Of a stretch of 64,000 nucleotides of DNA, positions 8,720 to 16,753 are shown in pieces (within the stretch, counting starts at the first letter, position 1; the number at the start of each line of letters is the position of its first letter). The stretch lies in contig NZ_SRRU01000007.1 in NCBI RefSeq assembly GCF_004784465.1, positions 1,091-65,090 on the forward strand. Reading direction: 5' to 3'. The stretch comes from Streptomyces griseoluteus (GTDB lineage: Bacteria > Actinomycetota > Actinomycetes > Streptomycetales > Streptomycetaceae). The position numbers and the translations under genes are program-made. The notes beneath the pieces are model-generated. The model had not been told where the DNA came from. It searched no databases and was given only the letters and a program-made list of their open reading frames with translations.

Positions 8720-9633
8720 CACAGAACCGAGCGCGTACTGTTTTCCTGCTCGCCCACACCGGGCGTCCCGCGGCGATCCGCAGTGCGGAACTCGTGGTCA
8801 AGGGACTGCTGCGGTCCGGCATCGGGGTGCGGGTGCTGGAGGAGGAGGCGTGCGACCTGCCGCTGCCGGGCGAGGTGGAACTCGTCAAGGAGGCGACACC
8901 GCAGTCACTCGACGGCTGCGAACTGCTCATCGTCCTCGGCGGTGACGGCACCCTGCTGCGCGGCGCCGAGTTCGCCCGCGCCTCCGGGGTGCCGATGCTG
9001 GGCGTCAACCTCGGCAGCGTCGGCTTCCTCGCCGAGGCCGAGCGGGACGACCTGGACCGGGTGGTGGACCGGGTGGTGGCCCGCTCCTACGAGGTCGAGG
9101 AGCGCATGACCATCGACGTCGTCGTGCACCGCAACGGTGACATCGTGCACACCGACTGGGCGCTGAACGAGGCGGCCGTGCAGAAGGTGTCCGCCGAGAA
9201 GATGCTCGAAGTGGTGCTGGAGATCGACGGCCGTCCGGTCACCGCATTCGGCTGCGACGGCATCGTGCTCTCCACCCCCACCGGCTCCACCGCCTACGCC
9301 TTCTCCGCCGGCGGACCGGTGGTGTGGCCCGAGGTGGAGGCGCTGCTCATGGTGCCGATCAGCGCGCACGCCCTGTTCGCGAAGCCGCTGGTCACCTCCC
9401 CCGACTCGGTCCTCGCCGTCGAGGTGCTCCCGCACGTCCCGCCGGGCGTGCTGTGGTGCGACGGCCGCCGCACCATCGAGCTGCCGCCCGGCGCGCGGGT
9501 CGAGGTCCGGCGCGGCGCGGTGCCGGTCCGGCTCGCCCGGCTGCACCACGCCTCCTTCACCGACCGGCTGGTGGCGAAGTTCGCCCTGCCGACCACAGGC
9601 TGGCGCGGCGCCCGGGACCACTCCTCGGAGTGA
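8716..9633 (+). CDS. nadK: NAD kinase
   Basis: A 305-residue ATP-dependent NAD kinase producing NADP. It has the diagnostic GGDGTLLRGAE near residue 75, the NE/D-type segment TDWALNEAAVQK, and STPTGSTAYAFSAGGP. The length is normal for the actinobacterial family. The start is a TTG overlapping the tlyA stop, implying coupled translation; the next residues TQNRARTVFLLAHTGR match the family N-terminus. The tlyA-nadK-recN order is conserved in actinobacteria. Confidence 0.93.
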   Translation: MTQNRARTVFLLAHTGRPAAIRSAELVVKGLLRSGIGVRVLEEEACDLPLPGEVELVKEATPQSLDGCELLIVLGGDGTLLRGAEFARASGVPMLGVNLGSVGFLAEAERDDLDRVVDRVVARSYEVEERMTIDVVVHRNGDIVHTDWALNEAAVQKVSAEKMLEVVLEIDGRPVTAFGCDGIVLSTPTGSTAYAFSAGGPVVWPEVEALLMVPISAHALFAKPLVTSPDSVLAVEVLPHVPPGVLWCDGRRTIELPPGARVEVRRGAVPVRLARLHHASFTDRLVAKFALPTTGWRGARDHSSE

Positions 9634-9684
9634 CAGCGGCGGCCCGTGTGCGCGGCACGCCCCGGACCTCGTAAGGTCTGTTCC

Positions 9685-11415
9685 GTGTTGGAGGAGATGC
9701 GGATACGGTCGCTCGGGGTCATCGACGACGCCGTGGTCGAGCTGTCGCCGGGGTTCACCGCGGTCACCGGTGAGACGGGCGCGGGCAAGACCATGGTGGT
9801 CACCAGCCTGGGCCTGCTGCTCGGTGGACGCGCCGACCCGGCGCTCGTACGGATCGGTGCGGGCAAGGCGGTGGTGGAGGGGCGGATCGCCCTGACCGCC
9901 GGCGCCTCCGCCGTCGTACGCGCCGAGGAGGCGGGGGCCGAGCTGGACGACGGCGCCCTGCTGATCAGCCGTACCGTCTCCGCCGAGGGCCGCTCCCGCG
10001 CGCATCTCGGCGGGCGAAGCGTGCCGGTGGGGCTGCTCGCCGAGCTGGCCGACGAACTGGTGGCCGTGCACGGCCAGACCGACCAGCAGGGCCTGCTCAA
10101 GCTGTCCCGGCAGCGGCAGGCCCTGGACCGGTACGCGGGCGAGGCCGTCTCCGGCCCGCTGGCCGCGTACACCGAGGCGTACCGGCGGCTGCGGGCCGTC
10201 GCCGCCGAGCTGGACGAGATCGTCACCCGCGCCCGCGAGCGCGCCCAGGAGGCCGACCTGCTGCGGTACGGCCTGGACGAGATCGCCGCCGTGGAACCCC
10301 GCGCGGGGGAGGACACCGAACTCGCCGAGGAGGCGGAGCGGCTCGGGCACGCCGAGGCGCTGGCCGCCGCGGCCACCGCCGCGCACGCCGCCCTGGCGGG
10401 CAACCCCGAGGACCCGGAGGGCATCGACGCCTCCACCCTGGTCGCGGGTGCCCACCGGGCCCTGGAGGCGGTCCGGGCCCACGACCCGGCGCTGGCCGCG
10501 CTCACCGACCGGATCGGGGAGATCGGCATCCTCCTCGCCGACGTCGCCGGTGAGCTGGCCGGATACGCCTCCGACCTGGACGCCGACCCGCTGCGGCTGG
10601 CCGCGGTCGAGGAGCGCCGGGCCGCGCTGACCGCGCTGACCCGCAAGTACGGCGAGGACATCGGCGCCGTGCTGGCCTGGGGCGAGCAGAGCGCCGCCCG
10701 GCTCACCGAGCTGGACGGCGACGACGAGCGGATCGGTGAACTCACCGCCGAGCGCGACGCCCTGGGCATCGAACTGGGCGCGCTCGCCGAGACGTTGACC
10801 AAGGCCCGCACCGAGGCGGCCGAGCGGTTCGCCGCCGCCGTCACCGCCGAACTGGCCTCGCTGGCGATGCCGCACGCGCGGGTCTCCTTCGACATCCGGC
10901 AGACCGAGGACCCCGACGGCATCGAGGCCGGCGGCCGTACGGTCGCCTACGGGCCCACCGGGGTCGACGAGGTCGAGCTGCTGCTCGCCCCGCACCCCGG
11001 CGCCCCGCCCCGGCCCATCGCCAAGGGCGCCTCCGGCGGTGAGCTGTCCCGCGTGATGCTCGCCGTGGAGGTGGTGTTCGCGGGCACCGACCCGGTGCCG
11101 ACGTACCTCTTCGACGAGGTGGACGCCGGGGTCGGCGGCAAGGCGGCCGTGGAGATCGGGCGGCGGCTGGCGAAGCTCGCCCGGACCGCCCAGGTCGTCG
11201 TGGTCACCCACCTTCCGCAGGTCGCCGCGTTCGCCGACCGGCAGCTGCTGGTGGAGAAGACCAACGACGGTTCGGTCACCCGGTCCGGTGTGAAGGTCCT
11301 GGAGGGCGAGGACCGCGTCCGCGAGCTGTCCCGCATGCTGGCCGGCCAGGAGGACTCCGAGGCCGCCCGCGCCCACGCCGAGGAACTCCTCGCCACCGCC
11401 CGCGCGGAGGACTGA
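9685..11415 (+). CDS. recN: DNA repair protein RecN
   Basis: A 576-residue SMC-like ATPase for double-strand-break repair. Walker A GETGAGKTMV lies near residue 35. The hand-off motif HGQTDQQGLLK follows, then a coiled-coil middle. The C-terminal signature is GASGGELSRVMLAVEVV, with Walker B TYLFDEVDAGVGG and the late VVVTHLPQVAAFAD. The chosen GTG (9685) is seven bases after TAAGGT, which fits a leaderless message. An ATG at 9697 has a GGAGGAG too close to be useful. The downstream membrane-protein gene begins only four bases after the stop. Confidence 0.93.
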   Translation: MLEEMRIRSLGVIDDAVVELSPGFTAVTGETGAGKTMVVTSLGLLLGGRADPALVRIGAGKAVVEGRIALTAGASAVVRAEEAGAELDDGALLISRTVSAEGRSRAHLGGRSVPVGLLAELADELVAVHGQTDQQGLLKLSRQRQALDRYAGEAVSGPLAAYTEAYRRLRAVAAELDEIVTRARERAQEADLLRYGLDEIAAVEPRAGEDTELAEEAERLGHAEALAAAATAAHAALAGNPEDPEGIDASTLVAGAHRALEAVRAHDPALAALTDRIGEIGILLADVAGELAGYASDLDADPLRLAAVEERRAALTALTRKYGEDIGAVLAWGEQSAARLTELDGDDERIGELTAERDALGIELGALAETLTKARTEAAERFAAAVTAELASLAMPHARVSFDIRQTEDPDGIEAGGRTVAYGPTGVDEVELLLAPHPGAPPRPIAKGASGGELSRVMLAVEVVFAGTDPVPTYLFDEVDAGVGGKAAVEIGRRLAKLARTAQVVVVTHLPQVAAFADRQLLVEKTNDGSVTRSGVKVLEGEDRVRELSRMLAGQEDSEAARAHAEELLATARAED

Positions 11416-11419
11416 GGCG

Positions 11420-12166
11420 GTGACGTCCCGTGTCGCCGCCCTGCTCACCTCGGCGCTGCTCACCCGGGGTCTGACGGCGGTGCTCCGGCACCGTGCGCCG
11501 GGCGGCCGGGACCGCTGGGAACGGAAGAACCACGCGGGCCGCACCGTCGAGCTGTACGCCGGGCCCGCGAGCGCCGCCGCCACCGCGCTCGCCGCCGCCC
11601 GGGTCCACCCGGCGGCCGGGCTCGCCGTACTGGCCGCCGGAGCCTGCGGCGCCTACGACGACATCGCGGGCGCCGACGACCCCCGCCGGGGCTTCGGCGC
11701 CCACCTCGGCGCCCTGCGTACCGGCGAAGTCACCTCCGGTGCGGTCAAGCTGTTCGGCATCTCCGCCGCCGCGCTGGCCGCCGGGACCCTGCTGAAGGAG
11801 CGGCCGCTGGACCGGCTGCTCGCGGGCGTCGTCATCGCGGGCGCCGCGCACACCGCCAACCTGCTCGACGTACGCCCCGGCCGCGCGGCGGGCGCCGTGC
11901 TCGCGCTCGCGGCGCCGGGGCTCGCCCGCAGCGGGACGGGCGGCGCGCTGGCCGCCGTCACGGCGGGCGGGGCCGCCGCCGTGCTCCCCGAGGACCTGGG
12001 GGAGCGGGCCATGCTCGGCGACACCGGCGCGCACGCCCTGGGCGCGGCGCTCGGCACCGCCGTCGTTTCGGCCAGCGGGCGCGCGGGCCTTCTCGTGCAC
12101 GCCGTCGCCGTGGTCGCCGCCACCGTGCACGGGGACCGGGTGTCCGCCTGGGCGCGGGCGCTGTGA
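11420..12166 (+). CDS. MraY/WecA-like (glycosyltransferase family 4 fold) membrane protein
   Basis: A 248-residue hydrophobic protein resembling polyprenyl-phosphate sugar-1-phosphate transferases. AYDDIAGADDPRRGFGAHLGAL followed by GEVTSGAVKL corresponds to the conserved Asp-Asp and the lysine-bearing stretch of this superfamily. AANLLDVRPGRA and LGDTGAHALGAALG match the later NxxD and GDxG motifs. It is shorter than MraY (about 360) and lacks N-terminal helices. It starts four bases after recN, likely co-transcribed, and is followed 300 bp later by a GT4 glycosyltransferase. A transferase loading a sugar phosphate on a lipid carrier is inferred; the substrate is unknown. Confidence 0.7.
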   Translation: MTSRVAALLTSALLTRGLTAVLRHRAPGGRDRWERKNHAGRTVELYAGPASAAATALAAARVHPAAGLAVLAAGACGAYDDIAGADDPRRGFGAHLGALRTGEVTSGAVKLFGISAAALAAGTLLKERPLDRLLAGVVIAGAAHTANLLDVRPGRAAGAVLALAAPGLARSGTGGALAAVTAGGAAAVLPEDLGERAMLGDTGAHALGAALGTAVVSASGRAGLLVHAVAVVAATVHGDRVSAWARAL

Positions 12167-12267
12167 GCCGCTGACCTCGCGGTACGCACGCCGGCCGGCT
12201 CCGCCGGGCCGACGGCCGCTCTCACTCGTACGGGTGAGATGCGCCGGCGCATTGCCATCGTGCCCCG

Positions 12268-12285
12268 CCCGCCGGCTCCGGCGGG
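12268..12285 (+). terminator. Hairpin between the MraY-like gene and the GT4 gene
   Basis: CCCGCCGG-CT-CCGGCGGG is an 8-bp perfect inverted repeat followed by ATTTC. It lies in the 300-bp gap (12167-12466), which otherwise shows no convincing gene. The lack of a T-run makes it a weak terminator call. Confidence 0.45.
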
Positions 12286-12466
12286 ATTTCCCGGAACAGC
12301 CGTACGTACTGGCATGCTTGACGGTGTGCCGCCTTCGGGCGGGGGCCCGCGCGGCCCGTCGTGCCCCGCTTCCGGCGTTTCGCCGTTCGCTACCTTCTGT
12401 ACGTCCTCGTGACCGCTCCGTACCTCCCCCGACCGACCCCGCCCCGACCCAGGAGTCCCGGCCTCA

Positions 12467-13603
12467 GTGACCCCCGTGAGCAGCAACGCCCCGCACGGCC
12501 AGTCCTCGCTGCGTACCGTGCAGGTGCTCGGCGGCGGCAACGCCGGGAGCAGCGCCCATGTGCGCTCCCTGGCCGAGGGGCTGGTCGCGCGGGGCGTCCG
12601 GGTCACCGTCTGCGCCCCGGCCGAGGCCGATCACGCGTACGACTTCCGGGGCACCGGCGCCGACCACGTTCCGGTGCCCCGCAGCAGCGACCCGGCGGCC
12701 GTGGGCCGGCTCCGGGCGGCCTGCGCGGACGCCGACCTGGTGCACGCCCACGGACTGCACGCCTCCTTCCGGGCCGCGCTGGCGCTCGGCGGGCGGGCGA
12801 CCCCGCTGGTCGTCACCTGGCACGACCGGGCGCACGCCGAGGGCGCGCGGGCGCATCTGCTGAGGCTGCTGGAGCGGCGCGTGGCGCGGACGGCCGCCGT
12901 GGTCCTCGGCACCAGCTCCGCCCTGGTCGACCGGGCCCGCCGCACCGGCGCGCGGGACGCCCGGCTCGGCGCGATGGCCCTGCCCGGCCGACCCCGGCCC
13001 GCCGCAGCGGGGGACCCGGACCGCCCCTCTGCCAAGCTCCGCGCCGAACTCGGCGCCACCGGCCGCCCGTTGCTCCTCGCCGTCGGCTCCCTCGACCGGC
13101 ACCGGGGCTACCGCGTGCTGCTGGACGCCGCCCGCCGCTGGAGCGGCCTCGACCCGCAGCCGCTCACTCTGATCGCGGGCGAGGGGCCGCTCCGCGCCGA
13201 GCTGCAACAGCGCATCACCGACGAGGAGTTGCCCGTCCGGCTGCTCGGCGTCCGCGACGACGTGCCCGGCCTGCTCGCCGCCGCCGACCTCGCCCTGCTC
13301 ACCAGCCGCTGGGAGTCCCGCCCCCTCTTCGCGCAAGAGGCCCTGCACGCCCGCGTCCCCCTGGTCGCCACCGCTGTCGGCGGCGTCCCGGACCTCGTCG
13401 GCGACGCCGCCGCCCTCGTCCCCTACGGCGACTCCCGCGCCCTCGCCGACACCGTCACCGCCCTCCTCGCCGACCCCGAACGGTGCGAGCGGCTCACCGA
13501 ACGCGGCATCCGCCAGGCGGCCGGCTGGCCCACCGAGGACGACACGATCGCCCAAGTACTCAGCATCTACGACGAGTTGACCCAGCCGCTGGCGCTCCTC
13601 TAG
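12467..13603 (+). CDS. Glycosyltransferase family 4
   Basis: A 378-residue GT-B fold glycosyltransferase. The N-terminal nucleotide-free domain contains GGGNAGSSAHVRSLAEGL and LVHAHGLHASFRAAL. The C-terminal donor-binding domain has LLLAVGSLDRHRGYRVLLDA, IAGEGPLRAELQQ, LLTSRWESRPLFAQEALHARVPLVATAVGGVPDLVGD and ALVPYGD, the usual GT4 EX7E region. No signal peptide or membrane helix, so cytosolic, probably acting on a lipid-linked or small acceptor. A GTG start has AGGAG 11 bases upstream; a second GTG nine bases later is possible. Its TAG stop is the first three bases of an inverted-repeat element. Confidence 0.85.
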   Translation: MTPVSSNAPHGQSSLRTVQVLGGGNAGSSAHVRSLAEGLVARGVRVTVCAPAEADHAYDFRGTGADHVPVPRSSDPAAVGRLRAACADADLVHAHGLHASFRAALALGGRATPLVVTWHDRAHAEGARAHLLRLLERRVARTAAVVLGTSSALVDRARRTGARDARLGAMALPGRPRPAAAGDPDRPSAKLRAELGATGRPLLLAVGSLDRHRGYRVLLDAARRWSGLDPQPLTLIAGEGPLRAELQQRITDEELPVRLLGVRDDVPGLLAAADLALLTSRWESRPLFAQEALHARVPLVATAVGGVPDLVGDAAALVPYGDSRALADTVTALLADPERCERLTERGIRQAAGWPTEDDTIAQVLSIYDELTQPLALL

Positions 13604-13651
13604 GGCGTGCCAGGCGTCGCGAGCCAGGCGGGACTTTGCGGACACGCCCTA
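13601..13651. repeat. 51-bp TAG-bounded inverted-repeat element between convergent genes
   Basis: The ends TAGGGCGTG and CACGCCCTA are perfect inverted repeats. Inside, GCCAGGCG occurs twice as a direct repeat. The first three bases are the stop codon of the GT4 gene; the last three, on the other strand, are the stop codon of the PucR gene. It resembles intergenic repeats I remember from Streptomyces genomes. It may also act as a bidirectional terminator. Confidence 0.75.
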
Positions 13652-15268
13652 GTCCACGTGCCGCCTCGCCCGCAGGGCCAGGCTCAACGCCAGGACCGTG
13701 TGCGGGTCGTCGAGGTCGGCGTTCAGCAACTTGCCTATGCGGGCGAGGCGGTTGTAGAGGGTCTGGCGGTTGAGGTGGAGTTCGCGGGCGGTCTCCGCCT
13801 TGCGGCCCGCGTGGGCGAGGTAGCTCTCCAGGGTGGGGAGCAGTGGCGGTTTCGCGCGCCGGTCGTGCTCGCGCAGCGGGCCGAGGGCGCGGTCCACGAA
13901 GGCCGACAGGTCAGGGTGGTCCCGCAGCCGCCACAGCAGCAGGTCGATGTCGAGGCGGCGGGCGTCGTACCAGGGCTGGTCCGTGAGGCCCTGTGCGGCG
14001 GTCGCCGTCTCCGCCGCGTGCCGCAGCCCCGCCGAGGCCGCCGCCCAGTCGCCCGGCACCCCCACCACCACGACCGGCGGCCGGGCTCCCGGCCGGATCA
14101 TCCCGGCCCGCTCCGCGCCCGTCCGCAGCGCGGCCGCCACCCGGTCCGCGACCGGTGTCCGGTCGGCCTTTGCGCGCAGCCCCACCAGCACCGGCACCCG
14201 GCCCTCCACCGGCCGCACCCCCAGCAGCACCGGCACCCCCACCGACGCCAGCTCCTCGCCGACCGCCCGCGCCAGCACCGCCCAGCCGCCCGCCGGGGAC
14301 AGCGCGTCCCCCACCCGCATCACCACCGGCAGCAGCGGGCCGTCACCCGGCCGGAACCCCAGCACACGGGCCTGCGCCGGGGCGTCCCCGGCCCGTACCC
14401 TGCCCTCGGCCAGGTCCGTCAGGAAGTCACCCCGGCCGCGCGCCGCCAGCTCCTCCTCCTGCCGGGCCTGCATCAGCACCACCGCCACGGTTCCCGCCAC
14501 CCGCTCGGCCGCGATCCGGTGCACCGGCGCCAGCGGAGCGCCCACCGGCAGCAGCACCAGCCGCGCCCGCACCCCGCCCGGCCCCGCGCCACCGCCCGGC
14601 ACGTCCACCAGCAGCGCACCCGCCGGCGGCGGCTCCGCCCGGTGCGGTCCGCGCAGCCCCTCCCACACCTGCAAGGGGTCCGCGCCCTCGGGGCCCTGCC
14701 CGGCGGCGTACAGCAGGCGGCCGTCCGCGGTCTCCAGGAACACCGGGTTGGCGCAGAAGCCGGCCAGGATGGCGAGCAGCTGGGGCACCCCCCCCCCGCC
14801 GAGCAGCGCCTCCGTACAGCGCCGGTGGACGTCCTCCGCCCGCTGGAGCAGGGCGTAGTGGCCGTTGACGATCTCGGTGTGGATCTCCTCGGTGACCGCC
14901 ACGAAGGGGACCTCGCGGTGCAGTTGGACCAGCGGCAGGCCGGTCGCCCGCGCGGTGTCCACCATCGCGGCGGGGAGCCGGGTGAAGCGCTGGCCCAACT
15001 CCACCACCAGCGCGGCGATGCCCCGCTCGGCCAGCGTGCGCACGAACGCCCGCTGCTCGGCCGGACGCCTGCCCAGCCCGTACCCGGTGGTCAGCAGCAG
15101 TTCGCCGCCCTTGAGCAGCGAGGCGATGTGCGGGACCTCGCCCGCGTGCACCCAGCGCACCGCGCGCTCCAGCCGGTCCTCGCCCGCCACCACCTCCGGC
15201 AGCCCCCCGCGCAGCCCGGGCAGCTCCAGCGCCCGCCGCACGGTGATCCCGCCACCCTCTGTGCCCAT
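13649..15268 (-). CDS. PucR family transcriptional regulator
   Basis: A 539-residue regulator. The N-terminal PucR domain (VRRALELPGLRGGLPEVVAG, then VRWVHAGEVPHIASLLKGGELLLTTGYGL) resembles purine-catabolism regulators. The C-terminal helix-turn-helix is typical PucR/CdaR HTH_30: LESYLAHAGRKAETARELHLNRQTLYNRLARIGKLL. The middle may be a GAF-like ligand-sensing part. The ATG is followed by GTEGGGITV. A run of ten C on the plus strand (14788-14797, a Gly run in the protein) is a slippage-prone spot. Targets are not adjacent in an obvious way; the flanking FAD oxidoreductase is a possible one. Confidence 0.88.
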   Translation of the reverse strand: MGTEGGGITVRRALELPGLRGGLPEVVAGEDRLERAVRWVHAGEVPHIASLLKGGELLLTTGYGLGRRPAEQRAFVRTLAERGIAALVVELGQRFTRLPAAMVDTARATGLPLVQLHREVPFVAVTEEIHTEIVNGHYALLQRAEDVHRRCTEALLGGGGVPQLLAILAGFCANPVFLETADGRLLYAAGQGPEGADPLQVWEGLRGPHRAEPPPAGALLVDVPGGGAGPGGVRARLVLLPVGAPLAPVHRIAAERVAGTVAVVLMQARQEEELAARGRGDFLTDLAEGRVRAGDAPAQARVLGFRPGDGPLLPVVMRVGDALSPAGGWAVLARAVGEELASVGVPVLLGVRPVEGRVPVLVGLRAKADRTPVADRVAAALRTGAERAGMIRPGARPPVVVVGVPGDWAAASAGLRHAAETATAAQGLTDQPWYDARRLDIDLLLWRLRDHPDLSAFVDRALGPLREHDRRAKPPLLPTLESYLAHAGRKAETARELHLNRQTLYNRLARIGKLLNADLDDPHTVLALSLALRARRHVD

Positions 15269-15319
15269 GCGCGGGACGCTACCCCCCTGACCTCGTACGG
15301 AACAGCCGGAGCCGTGCAG

Positions 15320-16702
15320 CTACAGCGGCCGGATGTTGTGGTTGAAGCGGAAGACGTTATCCGGGTCGTAGGCCCGCTTCACCTTCTCCAGCCGGAGCAT
15401 GTTGCCCACGCCCAGCCCCGCGCCGACCCGTTCCGCGCCCTCGTCGCCGATGAAGTTCAGGTACACGTCGCCGGTGCTCCACGGCTCGACCTCGGAGCGC
15501 ACCTCCCGCACCCAGGAGATGGCGCGCTCGTCGTCGGCGGGGTCCTCCCAGATGGCGAAGGGATGCGCCGACCAGGGGGCGTCCCGGTAGGGGATCGGGT
15601 AGTCGTGCGGGCCGGACGCGAGGGCGCCGCCCTGTGGGAACAGGATGTGCTGGGTGCCGGTCGGCACCGGCATCCGCTCCGCGAGCGAGCAGTAGACGTC
15701 CACCAGATCGTCAGGCAGGCCGGTCAGATACTCGGCCGACCAGTAGTTCCGCAGGCCGGGTGGGTCGTCGATCATGCACTGGACGTCCGCGTACGGCAGC
15801 GCGGCGACCAGCCCGCCCGCCACCGGCAGCGCCAGCAGCGGCCCGATCAGGTCGCGCAGCGCCTCCACCCCGCCCGCGTACGTCACCAGCGCCCCGCACA
15901 CCAGGTGCCCCACCAGCTCCTCGGGGACGAACTCCTCGGGCGGGCCGGTGATGTACAGCAGCGCCCCGCTCAGCCGGTCCGGGCCGGCGTCGATCGCCTC
16001 GCGGAAGGCGCGCACCGCCCAGGGACCGTGCTCCGGAAGGTACAGCAGCAGGGCGACCGAGAACTCGGGCAGCTCGTGCAGGCGCAGGGTGAGCGCGGTG
16101 GCCACGCCGAAGTTCCCGCCCCCGCCGTGCAGTGCCCAGAACAGCTCGGGATGCTCCTCGGGGTCGGCCCGCACCTGATCGGCGTCGGCCGTCACCAGCT
16201 CCACGCCCCGGAGGTTGTCCACGGCGAGCCCGAAGGCACGGTCCAGCCAGCCGGTGCCGCCGCCGAGCACGAACCCGCCGACCCCGGTGGTGGAGGCCCG
16301 GCCGCCGGTCGTGGCCAGCCCGTACGGCTGGCAGGTCCGGTCCAGGTGGCTCATGGTGGCCCCGCCCTCGACCCGTACGGTGCGGGCCTCGGGGTCGACG
16401 CTCACGCCGTGCATCCGGCGCAGGTCCACCACCACCGCGCCGTCGCCCAGGGCGTTGCCCGCGACGCTGTGCCCGCCGCCGCGCACGGCGACGGGCAGAT
16501 CCAGGTCACGGGCGAAGCGGACCGTGCGCACCACGTCGGCGGTGTCCGCGCACTGGGCGATCACGGCCGGCCGCCGGTCGGTCATCGCGTTGAAGACGGC
16601 ACGGGCCTCGTCGTACCCCGCCTCGCCCGGCACGAACACCTCGCCGGTCAGCTCCTCACGGAGCGCGGTGAGCGCCGCGCCCGCCTTCGAGAGGGAAGCC
16701 AT
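15320..16702 (-). CDS. FAD-linked oxidoreductase, BBE (berberine-bridge-like) family
   Basis: A 460-residue oxidoreductase of the PCMH/VAO flavin family. RGGGHSVAGNAL holds His78, the expected covalent FAD attachment site. STTGVGGFVLGGGTGWLDRAFGL and GGGGNFGVAT are FAD-binding glycine motifs. The C-terminal BBE segment ends in KRAYDPDNVFRFNHNIRPL. The second covalent cysteine of bicovalent members is not seen in GGRASTTG, so single His linkage is inferred. No signal peptide. The ATG at 16702 is preceded by GGAAGGGGG. Probable oxidation of a sugar, alkaloid or polyketide hydroxyl; substrate unknown. Confidence 0.88.
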   Translation of the reverse strand: MASLSKAGAALTALREELTGEVFVPGEAGYDEARAVFNAMTDRRPAVIAQCADTADVVRTVRFARDLDLPVAVRGGGHSVAGNALGDGAVVVDLRRMHGVSVDPEARTVRVEGGATMSHLDRTCQPYGLATTGGRASTTGVGGFVLGGGTGWLDRAFGLAVDNLRGVELVTADADQVRADPEEHPELFWALHGGGGNFGVATALTLRLHELPEFSVALLLYLPEHGPWAVRAFREAIDAGPDRLSGALLYITGPPEEFVPEELVGHLVCGALVTYAGGVEALRDLIGPLLALPVAGGLVAALPYADVQCMIDDPPGLRNYWSAEYLTGLPDDLVDVYCSLAERMPVPTGTQHILFPQGGALASGPHDYPIPYRDAPWSAHPFAIWEDPADDERAISWVREVRSEVEPWSTGDVYLNFIGDEGAERVGAGLGVGNMLRLEKVKRAYDPDNVFRFNHNIRPL

Positions 16703-16753
16703 GGCCGCCCCCTTCCACATCGGGAGTGGTCCACTTCCCACCCTAGGCGGGGG

